Program-made: the position numbers and the translations under genes | Part shown: piece after piece, positions 14,591-22,713 of the stretch | Layout: each line of letters opens with the position of its first letter | How positions within the stretch are numbered: the first letter of the stretch is position 1 | Notes under the pieces: model-generated | Seen by the model: only the letters and a program-made list of their open reading frames with translations | Told to the model about the DNA's origin: nothing | Database searches by the model: none | Assembly (NCBI GenBank): GCA_045601425.1 | Contig: JAZRZP010000044.1 | Location: 1 to 36,754, forward strand | Source: UBA1219 sp045601425 | GTDB taxonomy: Bacteria; Bacteroidota; Bacteroidia; Bacteroidales; P3 | Direction: 5' to 3' | DNA: 36,754 nt

Positions 14591-15856
14591 ATGGCTAAAA
14601 AAAGATTTTGTGGACGGTTATTCGGGAATAAGCTTCGCAAAGATGCTGTTTCCCTTGAAGGTGGCACGTCGCTCAGTTCCCTTACGTGGAAACGTTTCAG
14701 GCAAAACGGCATGGCGATGGTCAGCCTCATCGTCATTCTGTGCTTCGTCATAGTCGCCGTTCTCGGCTACGCCATAACTCCCGACAGCACACCTTATTGC
14801 AACCAGCAGTACCTCGAAATCGCCACCCAGAAACCCGGTTCACACGCCAGTTTCCTATATGTTTGCGATAACAAGGAGACTCCGGATGTCGGATTCTTCC
14901 GGAAAATGCTCTACGGCGAACCGCTGCCATACCATGCCTATCCTTTTTACAAATATAGTTTCTTTTCCGACAGCATACGGATTGAAACCTATACCGGTTC
15001 CGTTCCTAACGACGGGGAACTGAAGAGTTTCGCCATTTCCGACGTGGCCTTTGCCGTAAATCCCGACATCCCGCAGACATCGACAAAAAACACCGTAACC
15101 TATACCGATTTGAATGGTGTTTCGCACACGAAAAACATAAGGGCGCTGCAGAATTTCATCCGCGAAAACAACATAGAAGTGCGTACCTTTGCACTCGGCA
15201 CCGACAGCTACGGCCGCGACGTGCTCAGCCAGCTGATGATAGGTAGCCGGGTCAGCCTTTCGGTAGGCTTCATCGCCATAGCCATAGCCCTGCTCATCGG
15301 CATCACTCTCGGTGCCTTGGCCGCATATTTCGGAGGCTGGGTTGACAGCATGATAATGTGGCTCATAAACGTTGTCTGGTCAATACCGACGGTACTTCTG
15401 GTCATAGCCATAACTTTTGCCTTGGGAAAAGGGTTCTGGCAAGTGTTCGTGGCCGTTGGGCTCACCATGTGGGTTGACGTGGCACGTGTCGTGCGCGGAC
15501 AGATACTCAGCATACGCGAGAAAGAATATGTGGAAGCCGCCAAAGCCCTCGGGTACCGTACATTCAGGATAATATTCAAACACATCTTGCCCAACGTGCT
15601 CGGAGCCGTGGTGGTGATAGCCGCCTCCAATTTCGCATCAGCGATACTTCTTGAAGCAGGTCTCAGCTTCCTCGGTATCGGCGTACAACCCCCGATGCCA
15701 TCATGGGGAACCATGGTTAAGGAAAACTACGGCTACATTCTGCTCGATTCGGCTTATCTGGCACTGCTTCCTGGCTTCGCCATAATGATAATAGTGCTGG
15801 CGTTCATGCTGGTGGGCAACGGCATACGCGACGCCCTCGACGTAAAAAAACAGTAA
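14591..15856 (+). CDS. Peptide ABC transporter permease, OppC/DppC family
   Basis: A 421-residue inner-membrane permease. A soluble N-terminus and first helix (about 42-64) are followed by an unusually long extracytoplasmic segment (about 65-205), then LGTDSYGRDVLSQLMIGSR, the entrance to the BPD_transp_1 domain, with five more helices. The EAA loop for ATPase contact is EYVEAAKALGYRTFRIIFKH. SFLGIGVQPPMPSWG near the end is typical of OppC/DppC. E. coli OppC is about 300 residues; the extra length is in the periplasmic insertion. No OppB, OppA or ATPase gene is adjacent, so partners must be encoded elsewhere. Confidence 0.9.
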   Translation: MAKKRFCGRLFGNKLRKDAVSLEGGTSLSSLTWKRFRQNGMAMVSLIVILCFVIVAVLGYAITPDSTPYCNQQYLEIATQKPGSHASFLYVCDNKETPDVGFFRKMLYGEPLPYHAYPFYKYSFFSDSIRIETYTGSVPNDGELKSFAISDVAFAVNPDIPQTSTKNTVTYTDLNGVSHTKNIRALQNFIRENNIEVRTFALGTDSYGRDVLSQLMIGSRVSLSVGFIAIAIALLIGITLGALAAYFGGWVDSMIMWLINVVWSIPTVLLVIAITFALGKGFWQVFVAVGLTMWVDVARVVRGQILSIREKEYVEAAKALGYRTFRIIFKHILPNVLGAVVVIAASNFASAILLEAGLSFLGIGVQPPMPSWGTMVKENYGYILLDSAYLALLPGFAIMIIVLAFMLVGNGIRDALDVKKQ

Positions 15857-15898
15857 CGCTGCCGGTTGACGGCCTGCCAAAAAGAATCTAGTACTACT

Positions 15899-18028
15899 TC
15901 ATTGCAGTTTCATCGAAAAGGAAATGCGCTTTCTGCCCATATCCACATCAATAACCTTTACCTTGACGTGCTGGTGAAGCTTGACCACTTCGTTCGGATC
16001 CTTCACATACCTGCCTGCCATCTGGCTGAGATGCACAAGTCCGTCCTGATGCACACCGACATCAACAAATGCACCGAAAGCGGTGATATTGGTCACAATT
16101 CCGGGAAGTATCATTCCTACTTTCAGGTCTTCGATTCGTGTAACATTTTTGTCAAACTCGAAAACCTCGAACCTTGTACGCGGATCCAGTCCGGGCTTGT
16201 TGAGTTCGTTCATGATGTCCTGCAATGTCGGCAATCCGCAATTGTCAGAAACGAAGTCATTTATGTCTATTTTTTTACGAAGTTCGGCATTTCCCATCAG
16301 CTGTTCGACGGTAGCACCTGCCTTTTGCGCCATTTTTTCCACAAGAGCGTAACGTTCCGGATGCACGGCACTCCTGTCGAGAGGATTCTTTGCATTACGG
16401 ATACGCAGGAATCCCGCACACTGTTCAAAGGCCTTTTCACCGAGGCGGTCAACTTTCAGCAAGTCCTGACGCGAAGCAAAAGGTCCGTTTTTGGCACGAT
16501 GTGCCACTATTTTCTTCGCCAACACAGAGCCTATGCCAGACACGTACGAAAGCAGTTCCTTGCTCGCTGTGTTAAGTTCGACGCCGACACTGTTCACGCA
16601 ACTGACTACCACATCGTTGAGAGAATTCTGCAGAAGATTCTGATCCACATCGTGCTGATATTGTCCCACACCGATGGATTTGGGGTCTATCTTTACAAGT
16701 TCCGACAGCGGATCCATGAGCCGGCGGCCGATGGAAACAGCACCTCTTACGGTAACGTCGTAGTCGGGGAACTCCTCGCGTGCCACATCGGAAGCCGAAT
16801 AGACCGAAGCTCCGTTTTCGCTCACCATCACAGCAATCACCTTAGTTCTAAAACGTGCTTTCTGCACTATCTCTTCAGTCTCGCGGCCGGCAGTTCCGTT
16901 GCCGATGGCAATGGCCTCTATTTTGAATGCCTCAACAAGGTTTTCGAGTTTGTTCACCGAAGCATGTTCTCCTCGCACCGAGGCAAACGGATAAATGGTT
17001 TCATTATGAATGAGCGAACCCTGCTCGTCGAGGCAGACAATCTTACATCCTGTACGGAATCCGGGATCTATCGCAAGTACCCTCTTCTGCCCCAGCGGTG
17101 AAGCCAGCAACAACTGACGAAGATTTTCGGCAAAGACTTTTATGGCTTCCCTGTCGGCACGTTCCTTGAGCTGATTGTAGAATTCGGTCTCCATGGAAGA
17201 AGACAGCAAACGTTTGTAACTATCTTTTACGGCAAGTCGCACCTGCTTCGACGAATCGAAACTCGTCCTGACAAACTGACGTTCAAGCAACTCTATAGCC
17301 TTTTCCTCATTGTCGGGGGCAATTTTTACCCGCAACACGCCTTCATTCTCTCCGCGGAACATTGCCAGAATACGGTGCGAAGGAATTTTTGACACACGTT
17401 CCTTCCAGTCGAACCACGACTGGAATTTGGCACCGTCGGATTCCTTACCCTTCACCACTTTTGAAGTCACGACTGCATTGCGGCTGAAGAAATTCCGCAT
17501 GTTGTTCCTTGCCCGCAAATCCTCGCTGATACGTTCCGCAATGATGTCCCTCGCACCGGCAAGTGCAAGTTCAACGAAATCCACACCTTTTTCGGGATTC
17601 ACGAACTTTTCCGAAATCTTCTCAATGTCAACAGGTTGCTGCTTCATGATTTCGTCAGCCAATGGCTGCAGACCTTTTTCCACCGCCACCGAAGCACGGG
17701 TCTTGCGCTTGGGTCTGAATGGCAGATAAAGGTCTTCCAGATCGGTGATGTTCTCAACGGCAAGTATCTGACTTTCAAGTTCTGGAGTAAGCTTTCCCTG
17801 TTCACGTACCGACTGCAGAATGCTTTCGCGGCGACGGTCAAGTTCCTGAAATCTAAGGTGCAAATCGCGTATCGCAGCTATCTGGACTTCGTTGAGACTT
17901 CCCGTAACTTCCTTGCGGTATCGGGCAATGAAGGGAACCGTTGCTCCCCCGTCAAGCAGTTCTATGGTCTTCTCTACCTGTCGGATGCCCAAATTCAGCT
18001 GTCCGGCTATTTTTTCGGAATAATTCAT
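15899..18028 (-). CDS. tex: Tex family transcription accessory protein
   Basis: A 709-residue Tex protein, a nucleic-acid-binding factor linked to transcription. Regions in order: the N-terminal helical Tex domain (GATVPFIARYRKEVTGSL at about 29-46; EDLYLPFRPKRKTRA near 98), the YqgF/RNase H-like fold (VLAIDPGFRTGCK; AIGNGTAGRETE), helix-hairpin-helix repeats (SYVSGIGSVLAKKIVAHR; FASRQDLLKV) and a C-terminal S1 RNA-binding domain (about 638-709; GIVTNITAFGAFVDVGVHQD). All domains are intact. The gene converges on the permease gene, with a 42-nt gap, and has its own TATCTTTG promoter. Confidence 0.96.
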   Translation of the reverse strand: MNYSEKIAGQLNLGIRQVEKTIELLDGGATVPFIARYRKEVTGSLNEVQIAAIRDLHLRFQELDRRRESILQSVREQGKLTPELESQILAVENITDLEDLYLPFRPKRKTRASVAVEKGLQPLADEIMKQQPVDIEKISEKFVNPEKGVDFVELALAGARDIIAERISEDLRARNNMRNFFSRNAVVTSKVVKGKESDGAKFQSWFDWKERVSKIPSHRILAMFRGENEGVLRVKIAPDNEEKAIELLERQFVRTSFDSSKQVRLAVKDSYKRLLSSSMETEFYNQLKERADREAIKVFAENLRQLLLASPLGQKRVLAIDPGFRTGCKIVCLDEQGSLIHNETIYPFASVRGEHASVNKLENLVEAFKIEAIAIGNGTAGRETEEIVQKARFRTKVIAVMVSENGASVYSASDVAREEFPDYDVTVRGAVSIGRRLMDPLSELVKIDPKSIGVGQYQHDVDQNLLQNSLNDVVVSCVNSVGVELNTASKELLSYVSGIGSVLAKKIVAHRAKNGPFASRQDLLKVDRLGEKAFEQCAGFLRIRNAKNPLDRSAVHPERYALVEKMAQKAGATVEQLMGNAELRKKIDINDFVSDNCGLPTLQDIMNELNKPGLDPRTRFEVFEFDKNVTRIEDLKVGMILPGIVTNITAFGAFVDVGVHQDGLVHLSQMAGRYVKDPNEVVKLHQHVKVKVIDVDMGRKRISFSMKLQ

Positions 18029-18055
18029 GTCGTGTTCTTTTGAAATTCAAAACTG

Positions 18056-18063
18056 CAAAGATA
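18056..18063 (-). promoter_or_regulatory. tex promoter, -7 box
   Basis: TATCTTTG on the minus strand, 27 nt upstream of the tex ATG. The rest of the gap to 18340 holds an opposing promoter-like box (18263) and no gene. Confidence 0.7.
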
Positions 18064-18262
18064 CAAAAAAATCTTCAAACATGTCAGAATTATTTTCGTG
18101 GCTCAACAAATCGGGAAGCTTTCGCACCCGTCATTATAAATTCACCATAAACAACTGTAAATAAGAGTATTAAACATATACCAGCAGTCCAAATCGGAGT
18201 TATTAACATTCAAAGCTCATAACTATTGCAAAAAACAAGTTTTCCGACAAGAAAAATAGTCG

Positions 18263-18270
18263 TATCTTTA
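18263..18270 (+). promoter_or_regulatory. Promoter-like box before the Pro/Glu-rich gene
   Basis: TATCTTTA, one base off TAnnTTTG, lies 70 nt upstream of the ATG at 18341. It probably drives the Pro/Glu-rich gene, gmk, mreC and mreD as one unit. Confidence 0.5.
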
Positions 18271-18340
18271 CGATAGAATTCCCTGCTATAGGAATCTATT
18301 TAATTTACTTTAAATCAACAATATAACTTCTTTTTTTGTA

Positions 18341-19321
18341 ATGGATTCGAAAGAAAAACTATCGGTTTTGCTGGCAAAAATCAATGCCGGGGTAGAACGC
18401 ATTCACGAAACAGAAACCGTTTCCCGTCTGGAAACCGACCTCCTGCTGGAACATGTCAGAAACTTCTACGAAGAACTACTTGAATTACAGACAGCAGACA
18501 TACAAACCGCCGACACGGCTGACGAAGTCACGAAAGAAACTCCGGCCGATGAACCTGTCAGAAACTCGATGCCGGAAACAGAAAACGTGCCTGCAGCAAC
18601 TGCTCCCGAACCGAAACCAGTTCCTCAACCCGAACCCATTCCTGAACCAGAACCGGAACTAGAAACAATTCCAGAGTCAGAACCGGAATTGATTCCTGAA
18701 CCGGAACCCGAGAAGGTTCCCGAAGTCAAGGCCGTGCCGACTCCCGAGCCGGAAACAATTCCAGAACTTGTCATCGAAGAACCGATTTCTCAACCCAAAA
18801 CCCATTCCCAATTGTCACTTCTGGACTACATAAACAACGATGCGAGCAATGTAGTGGAAAAAATAGAGAAGCCATCAGCTCCGCAAAGCACGGCCGAAAA
18901 GTTCGACAGTCAGACGAAGGCCGCCGCTAAACCGGCACCTGTAACGGCAGAAAACTGCAAAACCGCATACAAACCTGCCGTAAACCAGAATTCCGTTCCG
19001 AAACAGAACGACACCGCTCCGCAAACTCCAGCTGACGTGCAGAAACCGGTAGCCACCCAACCACACAGAAACCTTCCTAACCTGCGGAATCTCATAGTCG
19101 TAACCGACAAATTCACTTTCATCAACGAACTATTTGCAAAAGACATGAGAAGTTACAACGAATTCATATCCAGACTAAGCGACATTGAAGACACCGAACA
19201 GGCAAAACAGTACGTTAAAGAGGTCTCCTCGATTTGGGATTGGAACACGGAATCCTATGCCACACAGCTGTTCCTCTCCATTTTCAAAAGACGATATTCT
19301 TCCGACCTGATACTCAACTGA
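18341..19321 (+). CDS. Pro/Glu-rich linker protein with conserved C-terminal domain
   Basis: A 326-residue protein with no signal peptide. Residues 1-50 form a charged helical head. About 75-150 is a low-complexity Pro-Glu linker made of repeated PEP(E) units, a second Pro/Gln/Ala-rich linker runs to about 245, and the C-terminal 75 residues (LIVVTDKFTFINELFAKDM... to ...SIWDWNTESYATQLF) form a compact domain that I recall from Bacteroidales hypothetical proteins next to housekeeping genes. Such stiff linkers usually span a distance between two interaction modules. Only 2 nt separate it from gmk, so it is translationally linked to gmk and the mre genes; a role in the cytosol near the cell envelope is possible but unproven. 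Confidence 0.7.
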   Translation: MDSKEKLSVLLAKINAGVERIHETETVSRLETDLLLEHVRNFYEELLELQTADIQTADTADEVTKETPADEPVRNSMPETENVPAATAPEPKPVPQPEPIPEPEPELETIPESEPELIPEPEPEKVPEVKAVPTPEPETIPELVIEEPISQPKTHSQLSLLDYINNDASNVVEKIEKPSAPQSTAEKFDSQTKAAAKPAPVTAENCKTAYKPAVNQNSVPKQNDTAPQTPADVQKPVATQPHRNLPNLRNLIVVTDKFTFINELFAKDMRSYNEFISRLSDIEDTEQAKQYVKEVSSIWDWNTESYATQLFLSIFKRRYSSDLILN

Positions 19322-19323
19322 AC

Positions 19324-19902
19324 ATGAACAGCAAACAAAAAGTCATCATATTCTCGGCTCCTTCGGGAAGCGGCAAGACAACCATAATCTCACGGTTGCT
19401 GAAACGTTTTCCGAACTTTGAGTTCTCCATTTCGGCCACGAGCCGCACCCCTCGTGCCGGCGAAGAAAACGGGAAAGACTACTATTTCCTCACCGCCGAA
19501 AATTTCAGAAACAAAGTCACAAACAACGAATTCATCGAATGGGAAGAAGTTTACGAAGGGACGTGCTACGGCACGCTGAAATCGGAAATAGAACGCATTT
19601 GGGCAAAAGGCAACATTGTGCTGTTCGATGTTGACGTACTCGGAGGCATAAACCTGAAAAACATCTTCTCCGACACGGCACTCTCCATTTTTGTGCAGCC
19701 GCCGTCACTCGAAATACTGGAACAACGGCTCCGCGGACGCGGCACCGAAACCGAAGAAAGCCTCAGAAAACGCGTAGGCCGTGCGAAAATGGAACTTGAA
19801 CACAAAAACGAATTCGACGCCGCCGTGATAAACAACGACCTTGACACTGCCGTAAATGAAATAGAGACAATACTGAACAATTTTTTGAAAAACAATGAAT
19901 AA
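19324..19902 (+). CDS. gmk: Guanylate kinase
   Basis: A 192-residue enzyme that phosphorylates GMP to GDP with ATP. The P-loop FSAPSGSGKTT is at about 10-20. SISATSRTPRAGEENGKDYYF is the GMP-binding region, and DVDVLGGINLK and IFVQPPSLEILEQRLRGRGTE are further family signatures. The open frame extends upstream into the preceding gene, but the ATG at 19324, 2 nt after that gene's stop, gives the usual length and puts the P-loop in its normal place. Its 3' end overlaps mreC by 8 nt. Confidence 0.96.
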   Translation: MNSKQKVIIFSAPSGSGKTTIISRLLKRFPNFEFSISATSRTPRAGEENGKDYYFLTAENFRNKVTNNEFIEWEEVYEGTCYGTLKSEIERIWAKGNIVLFDVDVLGGINLKNIFSDTALSIFVQPPSLEILEQRLRGRGTETEESLRKRVGRAKMELEHKNEFDAAVINNDLDTAVNEIETILNNFLKNNE

Positions 19903-20767
19903 CCTGCTGCTTTTTTTGAAAAGATACAACTACGTGTTCGTATTCGCCATACTGGAGATAGTAGCAATAGTACTCATTGTGCAGAACAGTTTCTACCAGA
20001 GTTCCAAACTCGTTTCGTTCGGGAACAGCATAGCCGGTTCGTGCTACAATCAGGTCAGCAACATAACCAACTACTTCAACCTTGCCGAAGCCAACAGGCA
20101 ACTCGTTGCCGAAAACGCACGCCTCCGCGGACAATTGGCCGACTCGTACATACACTACAACAAAAAAGAATTCGAAGTCAACGACACCGTTTACAAACAA
20201 CAGTACAGCTACATCGAAGCCCAGATCATAAAGAACTCCTACAACAAACGATGCAACTTCATAATGATAAACAAAGGCTACAACCACGGAGTCCGCAACG
20301 ACATGGCAGTAATGTCCCCACAGGGCATAGTGGGAGTTGTGGTGAACACCACCCCCAACTTCGCCATGGTAATGTCGGTTCTCCACCCCGACAGCCGTAA
20401 CAGCGTCAAGGTGAAACGCACAAATATTTCCGGTTCACTGATATGGGACGGGAAAGACTTCCGCTACGGAACCATCATCGACATCCCCACAACCCACAAA
20501 CTATACAAAAACGACACCATCATCACCAGCAGCTACTCGCAGGAATTTCCCGAAGGAATCGTGGTGGGATACGTTAGCCACCTGAAACAGGATGCCGGAA
20601 GCGGCTTCTACACCGTGAAGATGCGTTTCGCAACCGATTTCAACAAAATCAGTTACGTATATGTCATCAACAACCGCTTCATCAAAGAACAGAAAACACT
20701 AATAGAACAAACCGAAGAATCGGAAGAAACACTGCAAGAAAATGAACAACAATCTGATAATCAATAA
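19895..20767 (+). CDS. mreC: Rod shape-determining protein MreC
   Basis: A 290-residue periplasmic scaffold of the elongasome. It has a short cytoplasmic N-terminus, one membrane helix (about 12-32), a coiled coil (about 62-85, NRQLVAENARLRGQL) and the two beta domains of MreC (MINKGYNHGVRNDMAVMSPQ; GIVGVVVNTT; VKVKRTNISGSLIWDG; QEFPEGIVVGYV). An acidic, Gln-rich tail follows. It overlaps gmk by 8 nt and mreD by 26 nt. mreB is not next to it, which is unusual. Confidence 0.93.
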   Translation: MNNLLLFLKRYNYVFVFAILEIVAIVLIVQNSFYQSSKLVSFGNSIAGSCYNQVSNITNYFNLAEANRQLVAENARLRGQLADSYIHYNKKEFEVNDTVYKQQYSYIEAQIIKNSYNKRCNFIMINKGYNHGVRNDMAVMSPQGIVGVVVNTTPNFAMVMSVLHPDSRNSVKVKRTNISGSLIWDGKDFRYGTIIDIPTTHKLYKNDTIITSSYSQEFPEGIVVGYVSHLKQDAGSGFYTVKMRFATDFNKISYVYVINNRFIKEQKTLIEQTEESEETLQENEQQSDNQ

Positions 20768-21254
20768 TATACTGCGGTTCATTCTCCTGATATTACTGCA
20801 GATCCTTGTATTGAACAACGTCTACATCGGACAATATGTGACACCATATGTGTATATCATGTTCATACTCATGCTCCCCGTTGACATGAACAAGATACTC
20901 CTCATAGTCCTCTCGTTCATTGCCGGCCTCACCGTCGACATATTTTCAAACACACTCGGATTCCACACCTTTGCCGCCACTCTGCTGGGCTTTCTCCGTG
21001 TCACTTTTGCCGACAAAATACTCGACCACAATGAAAACACCATCAACACACCATCGATACGCAACGTGCCGTTTGCCCAGTTTTCATACTATGCACTGCT
21101 CCTAACAGGCATCTACAACCTCGTTTACTTTTCCATAGAAGCATTCAACTTCAGGGAAATATTCAGCATACTGCTTTCAACGGTGATAAACACCCTGATA
21201 ACCTACATGCTCATACTCCTTCTGCAGGTCGTTTTCTCCCACAAGAAAAAATAA
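20742..21254 (+). CDS. mreD: Rod shape-determining protein MreD
   Basis: A 170-residue inner-membrane protein with five or six helices, fitting MreD in length and position. Features include the N-terminal LRFILLILLQILVLNNVYIG, YVYIMFILMLPVDMNKILL and FIAGLTVDIFSNTLGFHTFA, the last a MreD hallmark. It starts 26 nt before the mreC stop. Genes for PBP2 and RodA, commonly next in Bacteroidales, do not follow; a weak AT-rich hairpin (21258-21279) and a new promoter do. Confidence 0.92.
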   Translation: MNNNLIINNILRFILLILLQILVLNNVYIGQYVTPYVYIMFILMLPVDMNKILLIVLSFIAGLTVDIFSNTLGFHTFAATLLGFLRVTFADKILDHNENTINTPSIRNVPFAQFSYYALLLTGIYNLVYFSIEAFNFREIFSILLSTVINTLITYMLILLLQVVFSHKKK

Positions 21255-21313
21255 TTTTTTACTTTCGCAGAAAAGTAAAGGTGGCAAAACGACCCAAAAT
21301 ATAAGAAAAAAAA

Positions 21314-21344
21314 TTTGCAGAGTAAAAAAAATATTGTAACTTTG
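21314..21344 (+). promoter_or_regulatory. Promoter of the DUF3127 gene
   Basis: TTTG at 21314-21317 and TAACTTTG at 21337-21344, spaced 19 nt, form a full Bacteroides-type promoter. The 5' UTR is about 60 nt. Confidence 0.75.
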
Positions 21345-21407
21345 CAGAACCAAAAGATTTAAGCAAATTGTAATTAACGTATTATTAATGAGTAAATTAA
21401 AGTAATT

Positions 21408-21824
21408 ATGGAGATTATCGGAAAATTAACAGTAAAATTACCCGAACAGAGGGGCGAATCAGCAAGAGGCACATGGGTAAGAGGAGGTTTTGTCATCGAA
21501 ACACAGGAACAGTATCCGAAAATGGTGGCATTCACAATGTTCGGTGAAGACCGCATTGCAATGCTCAACGGAATAAATATCGGAACACAGATAAACGTTC
21601 ATTTTTCACCGGAATCACGCGAATATCAGGGCCGCTGGTACACCGACTTGAGATGCATCCGCATCGACACTTTCGTCTCTGCCGGCACAGCGCCAGTACA
21701 ACCTCAGCAGCCGTATCAGGCACCAGTACAGCAACAACCCGTTGCCGCAGCACCCGCACCGTTCGCATCTGCCCCCGCAGCAGACGTTATGCCAACCGAA
21801 GCCGCAGATGACCTGCCTTTCTGA
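21408..21824 (+). CDS. DUF3127 protein (SSB-like)
   Basis: A 138-residue protein. The N-terminal 90 residues (MEIIGKLTVKLPEQRGESAR, FVIETQEQYPKMVAFTMFGED, INVHFSPESREYQGRWYTDL) match DUF3127, a Bacteroidota family with an OB-fold-like pattern. It is followed by a Pro/Gln/Ala-rich linker and the acidic tip DDLPF. That tip copies the C-terminal peptide of single-stranded DNA-binding proteins, which recruits repair and replication partners, so a role on single-stranded DNA is plausible. It has its own promoter and an efficient terminator, so it is probably monocistronic. Confidence 0.85.
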   Translation: MEIIGKLTVKLPEQRGESARGTWVRGGFVIETQEQYPKMVAFTMFGEDRIAMLNGINIGTQINVHFSPESREYQGRWYTDLRCIRIDTFVSAGTAPVQPQQPYQAPVQQQPVAAAPAPFASAPAADVMPTEAADDLPF

Positions 21825-21853
21825 AGATGAAACATTGACTTAAACATAACAGT

Positions 21854-21886
21854 GTCCTTTCCTTCAAACGAGAGGACATTTTTTTT
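21854..21886 (+). terminator. Terminator after the DUF3127 gene
   Basis: GTCCTTTC pairs with GAGAGGAC (one G-U pair, 8-nt loop) and is followed by ATTTTTTTT. It ends 22 nt before the next ATG (21909), so the cyclo-ligase gene may be expressed by read-through or from an unseen start. Confidence 0.8.
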
Positions 21887-21908
21887 AACAGACAACAACA
21901 CTCGAATC

Positions 21909-22496
21909 ATGACAAAAAACGAACTGCGGAAAATTGTCCGCCAGCGGAAAAAGGAAGTACCTCTCGAAGAAAAGAAACTCCGCTCAGAGAAAATTATGAA
22001 GCAACTGAAAAAAAACACCGAATTCAAGAAAGCCGGAACGGTACTGCTCTACTGGTCGATGGACGATGAAGTGTACACCCAAGACCTCGTGCAGCAATAT
22101 GCCGATAAAAAAAACATACTGCTCCCCGTTGTCGACGGCGACAACCTCCGCATAAAACAATTCCGAGGCATCGAAAACCTGCAGGCCGGTGAACAGTTCG
22201 GCATCGGAGAACCTACCGGAGAAGACTTTACCGACTATTCGGAAATAGAACTCATCGTAGTTCCGGGAGTCGCCTTCGACACACACTGCAACCGCATGGG
22301 ACGTGGACGCGGATATTACGACAAACTGCTTTCCACTGCAGAAGCCTGCAAAATCGGAGTAGCCTTCGATTTCCAGATTTTCGACGAAGTGCCGACCGAG
22401 GAATTCGACGTAAAAATGGACATGGTGATAGCCGAAAATGGAATTTTTACCGGAAAACAGACAAAAACACCTGCCATTCGCAAAAAAATACAATAA
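21909..22496 (+). CDS. 5-formyltetrahydrofolate cyclo-ligase
   Basis: A 195-residue enzyme that converts 5-formyl-THF to 5,10-methenyl-THF with ATP, recovering folate from a storage or inhibitory form. The N-terminus MTKNELRKIVRQRKKEV, LLYWSMDDEV, LIVVPGVAFDTHCNRMGRGRGYYD (the ATP-binding signature near 125-148) and IGVAFDFQIFDEVPTEEFD are diagnostic. The frame is open 19 codons further upstream, but that part is the terminator of the preceding gene, so the ATG at 21909 is preferred. Confidence 0.93.
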   Translation: MTKNELRKIVRQRKKEVPLEEKKLRSEKIMKQLKKNTEFKKAGTVLLYWSMDDEVYTQDLVQQYADKKNILLPVVDGDNLRIKQFRGIENLQAGEQFGIGEPTGEDFTDYSEIELIVVPGVAFDTHCNRMGRGRGYYDKLLSTAEACKIGVAFDFQIFDEVPTEEFDVKMDMVIAENGIFTGKQTKTPAIRKKIQ

Positions 22497-22657
22497 ATGC
22501 GAATAAAATTCGCCTTTTATCGCAAAAAAAACACCAGAAAACACGTTTCTGCAAAAAAAAACCACCAAAAACAGAAAAATAAACCACTAAAACACAATGA
22601 TTTACAAATTGTAAAAATAAAATTTGCAAAAAATTTTTTTGTATCAACAAAATATAG

Positions 22658-22665
22658 TACCTTTG
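22658..22665 (+). promoter_or_regulatory. gdhA promoter, -7 box
   Basis: TACCTTTG about 49 nt upstream of the gdhA ATG, in a very A-rich region. The 217-nt gap from 22497 to 22713 holds no convincing gene; a 67-codon Lys-rich frame there simply reads through the A-tracts. Confidence 0.7.
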
Positions 22666-22713
22666 CAAGCAAATTAAAAAAACATTTAAGTTTAATTTAA
22701 AACTCAAAATAAA

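Noticed and set aside
15866..17101. 411-codon frame on the plus strand opposite tex
   Set aside because: Mirror frame of tex with biased composition; tex is conserved along its entire length.
18598..18790. Pro-Glu repeats as a possible DNA satellite or CRISPR-like array
   Set aside because: The periodicity follows PEP codons in a coding frame and units vary in length; it is a protein linker.
22497..22700. 67-codon Lys-rich frame before gdhA
   Set aside because: It spans the gdhA promoter and is made of A-tract codons; no start signal or motif.
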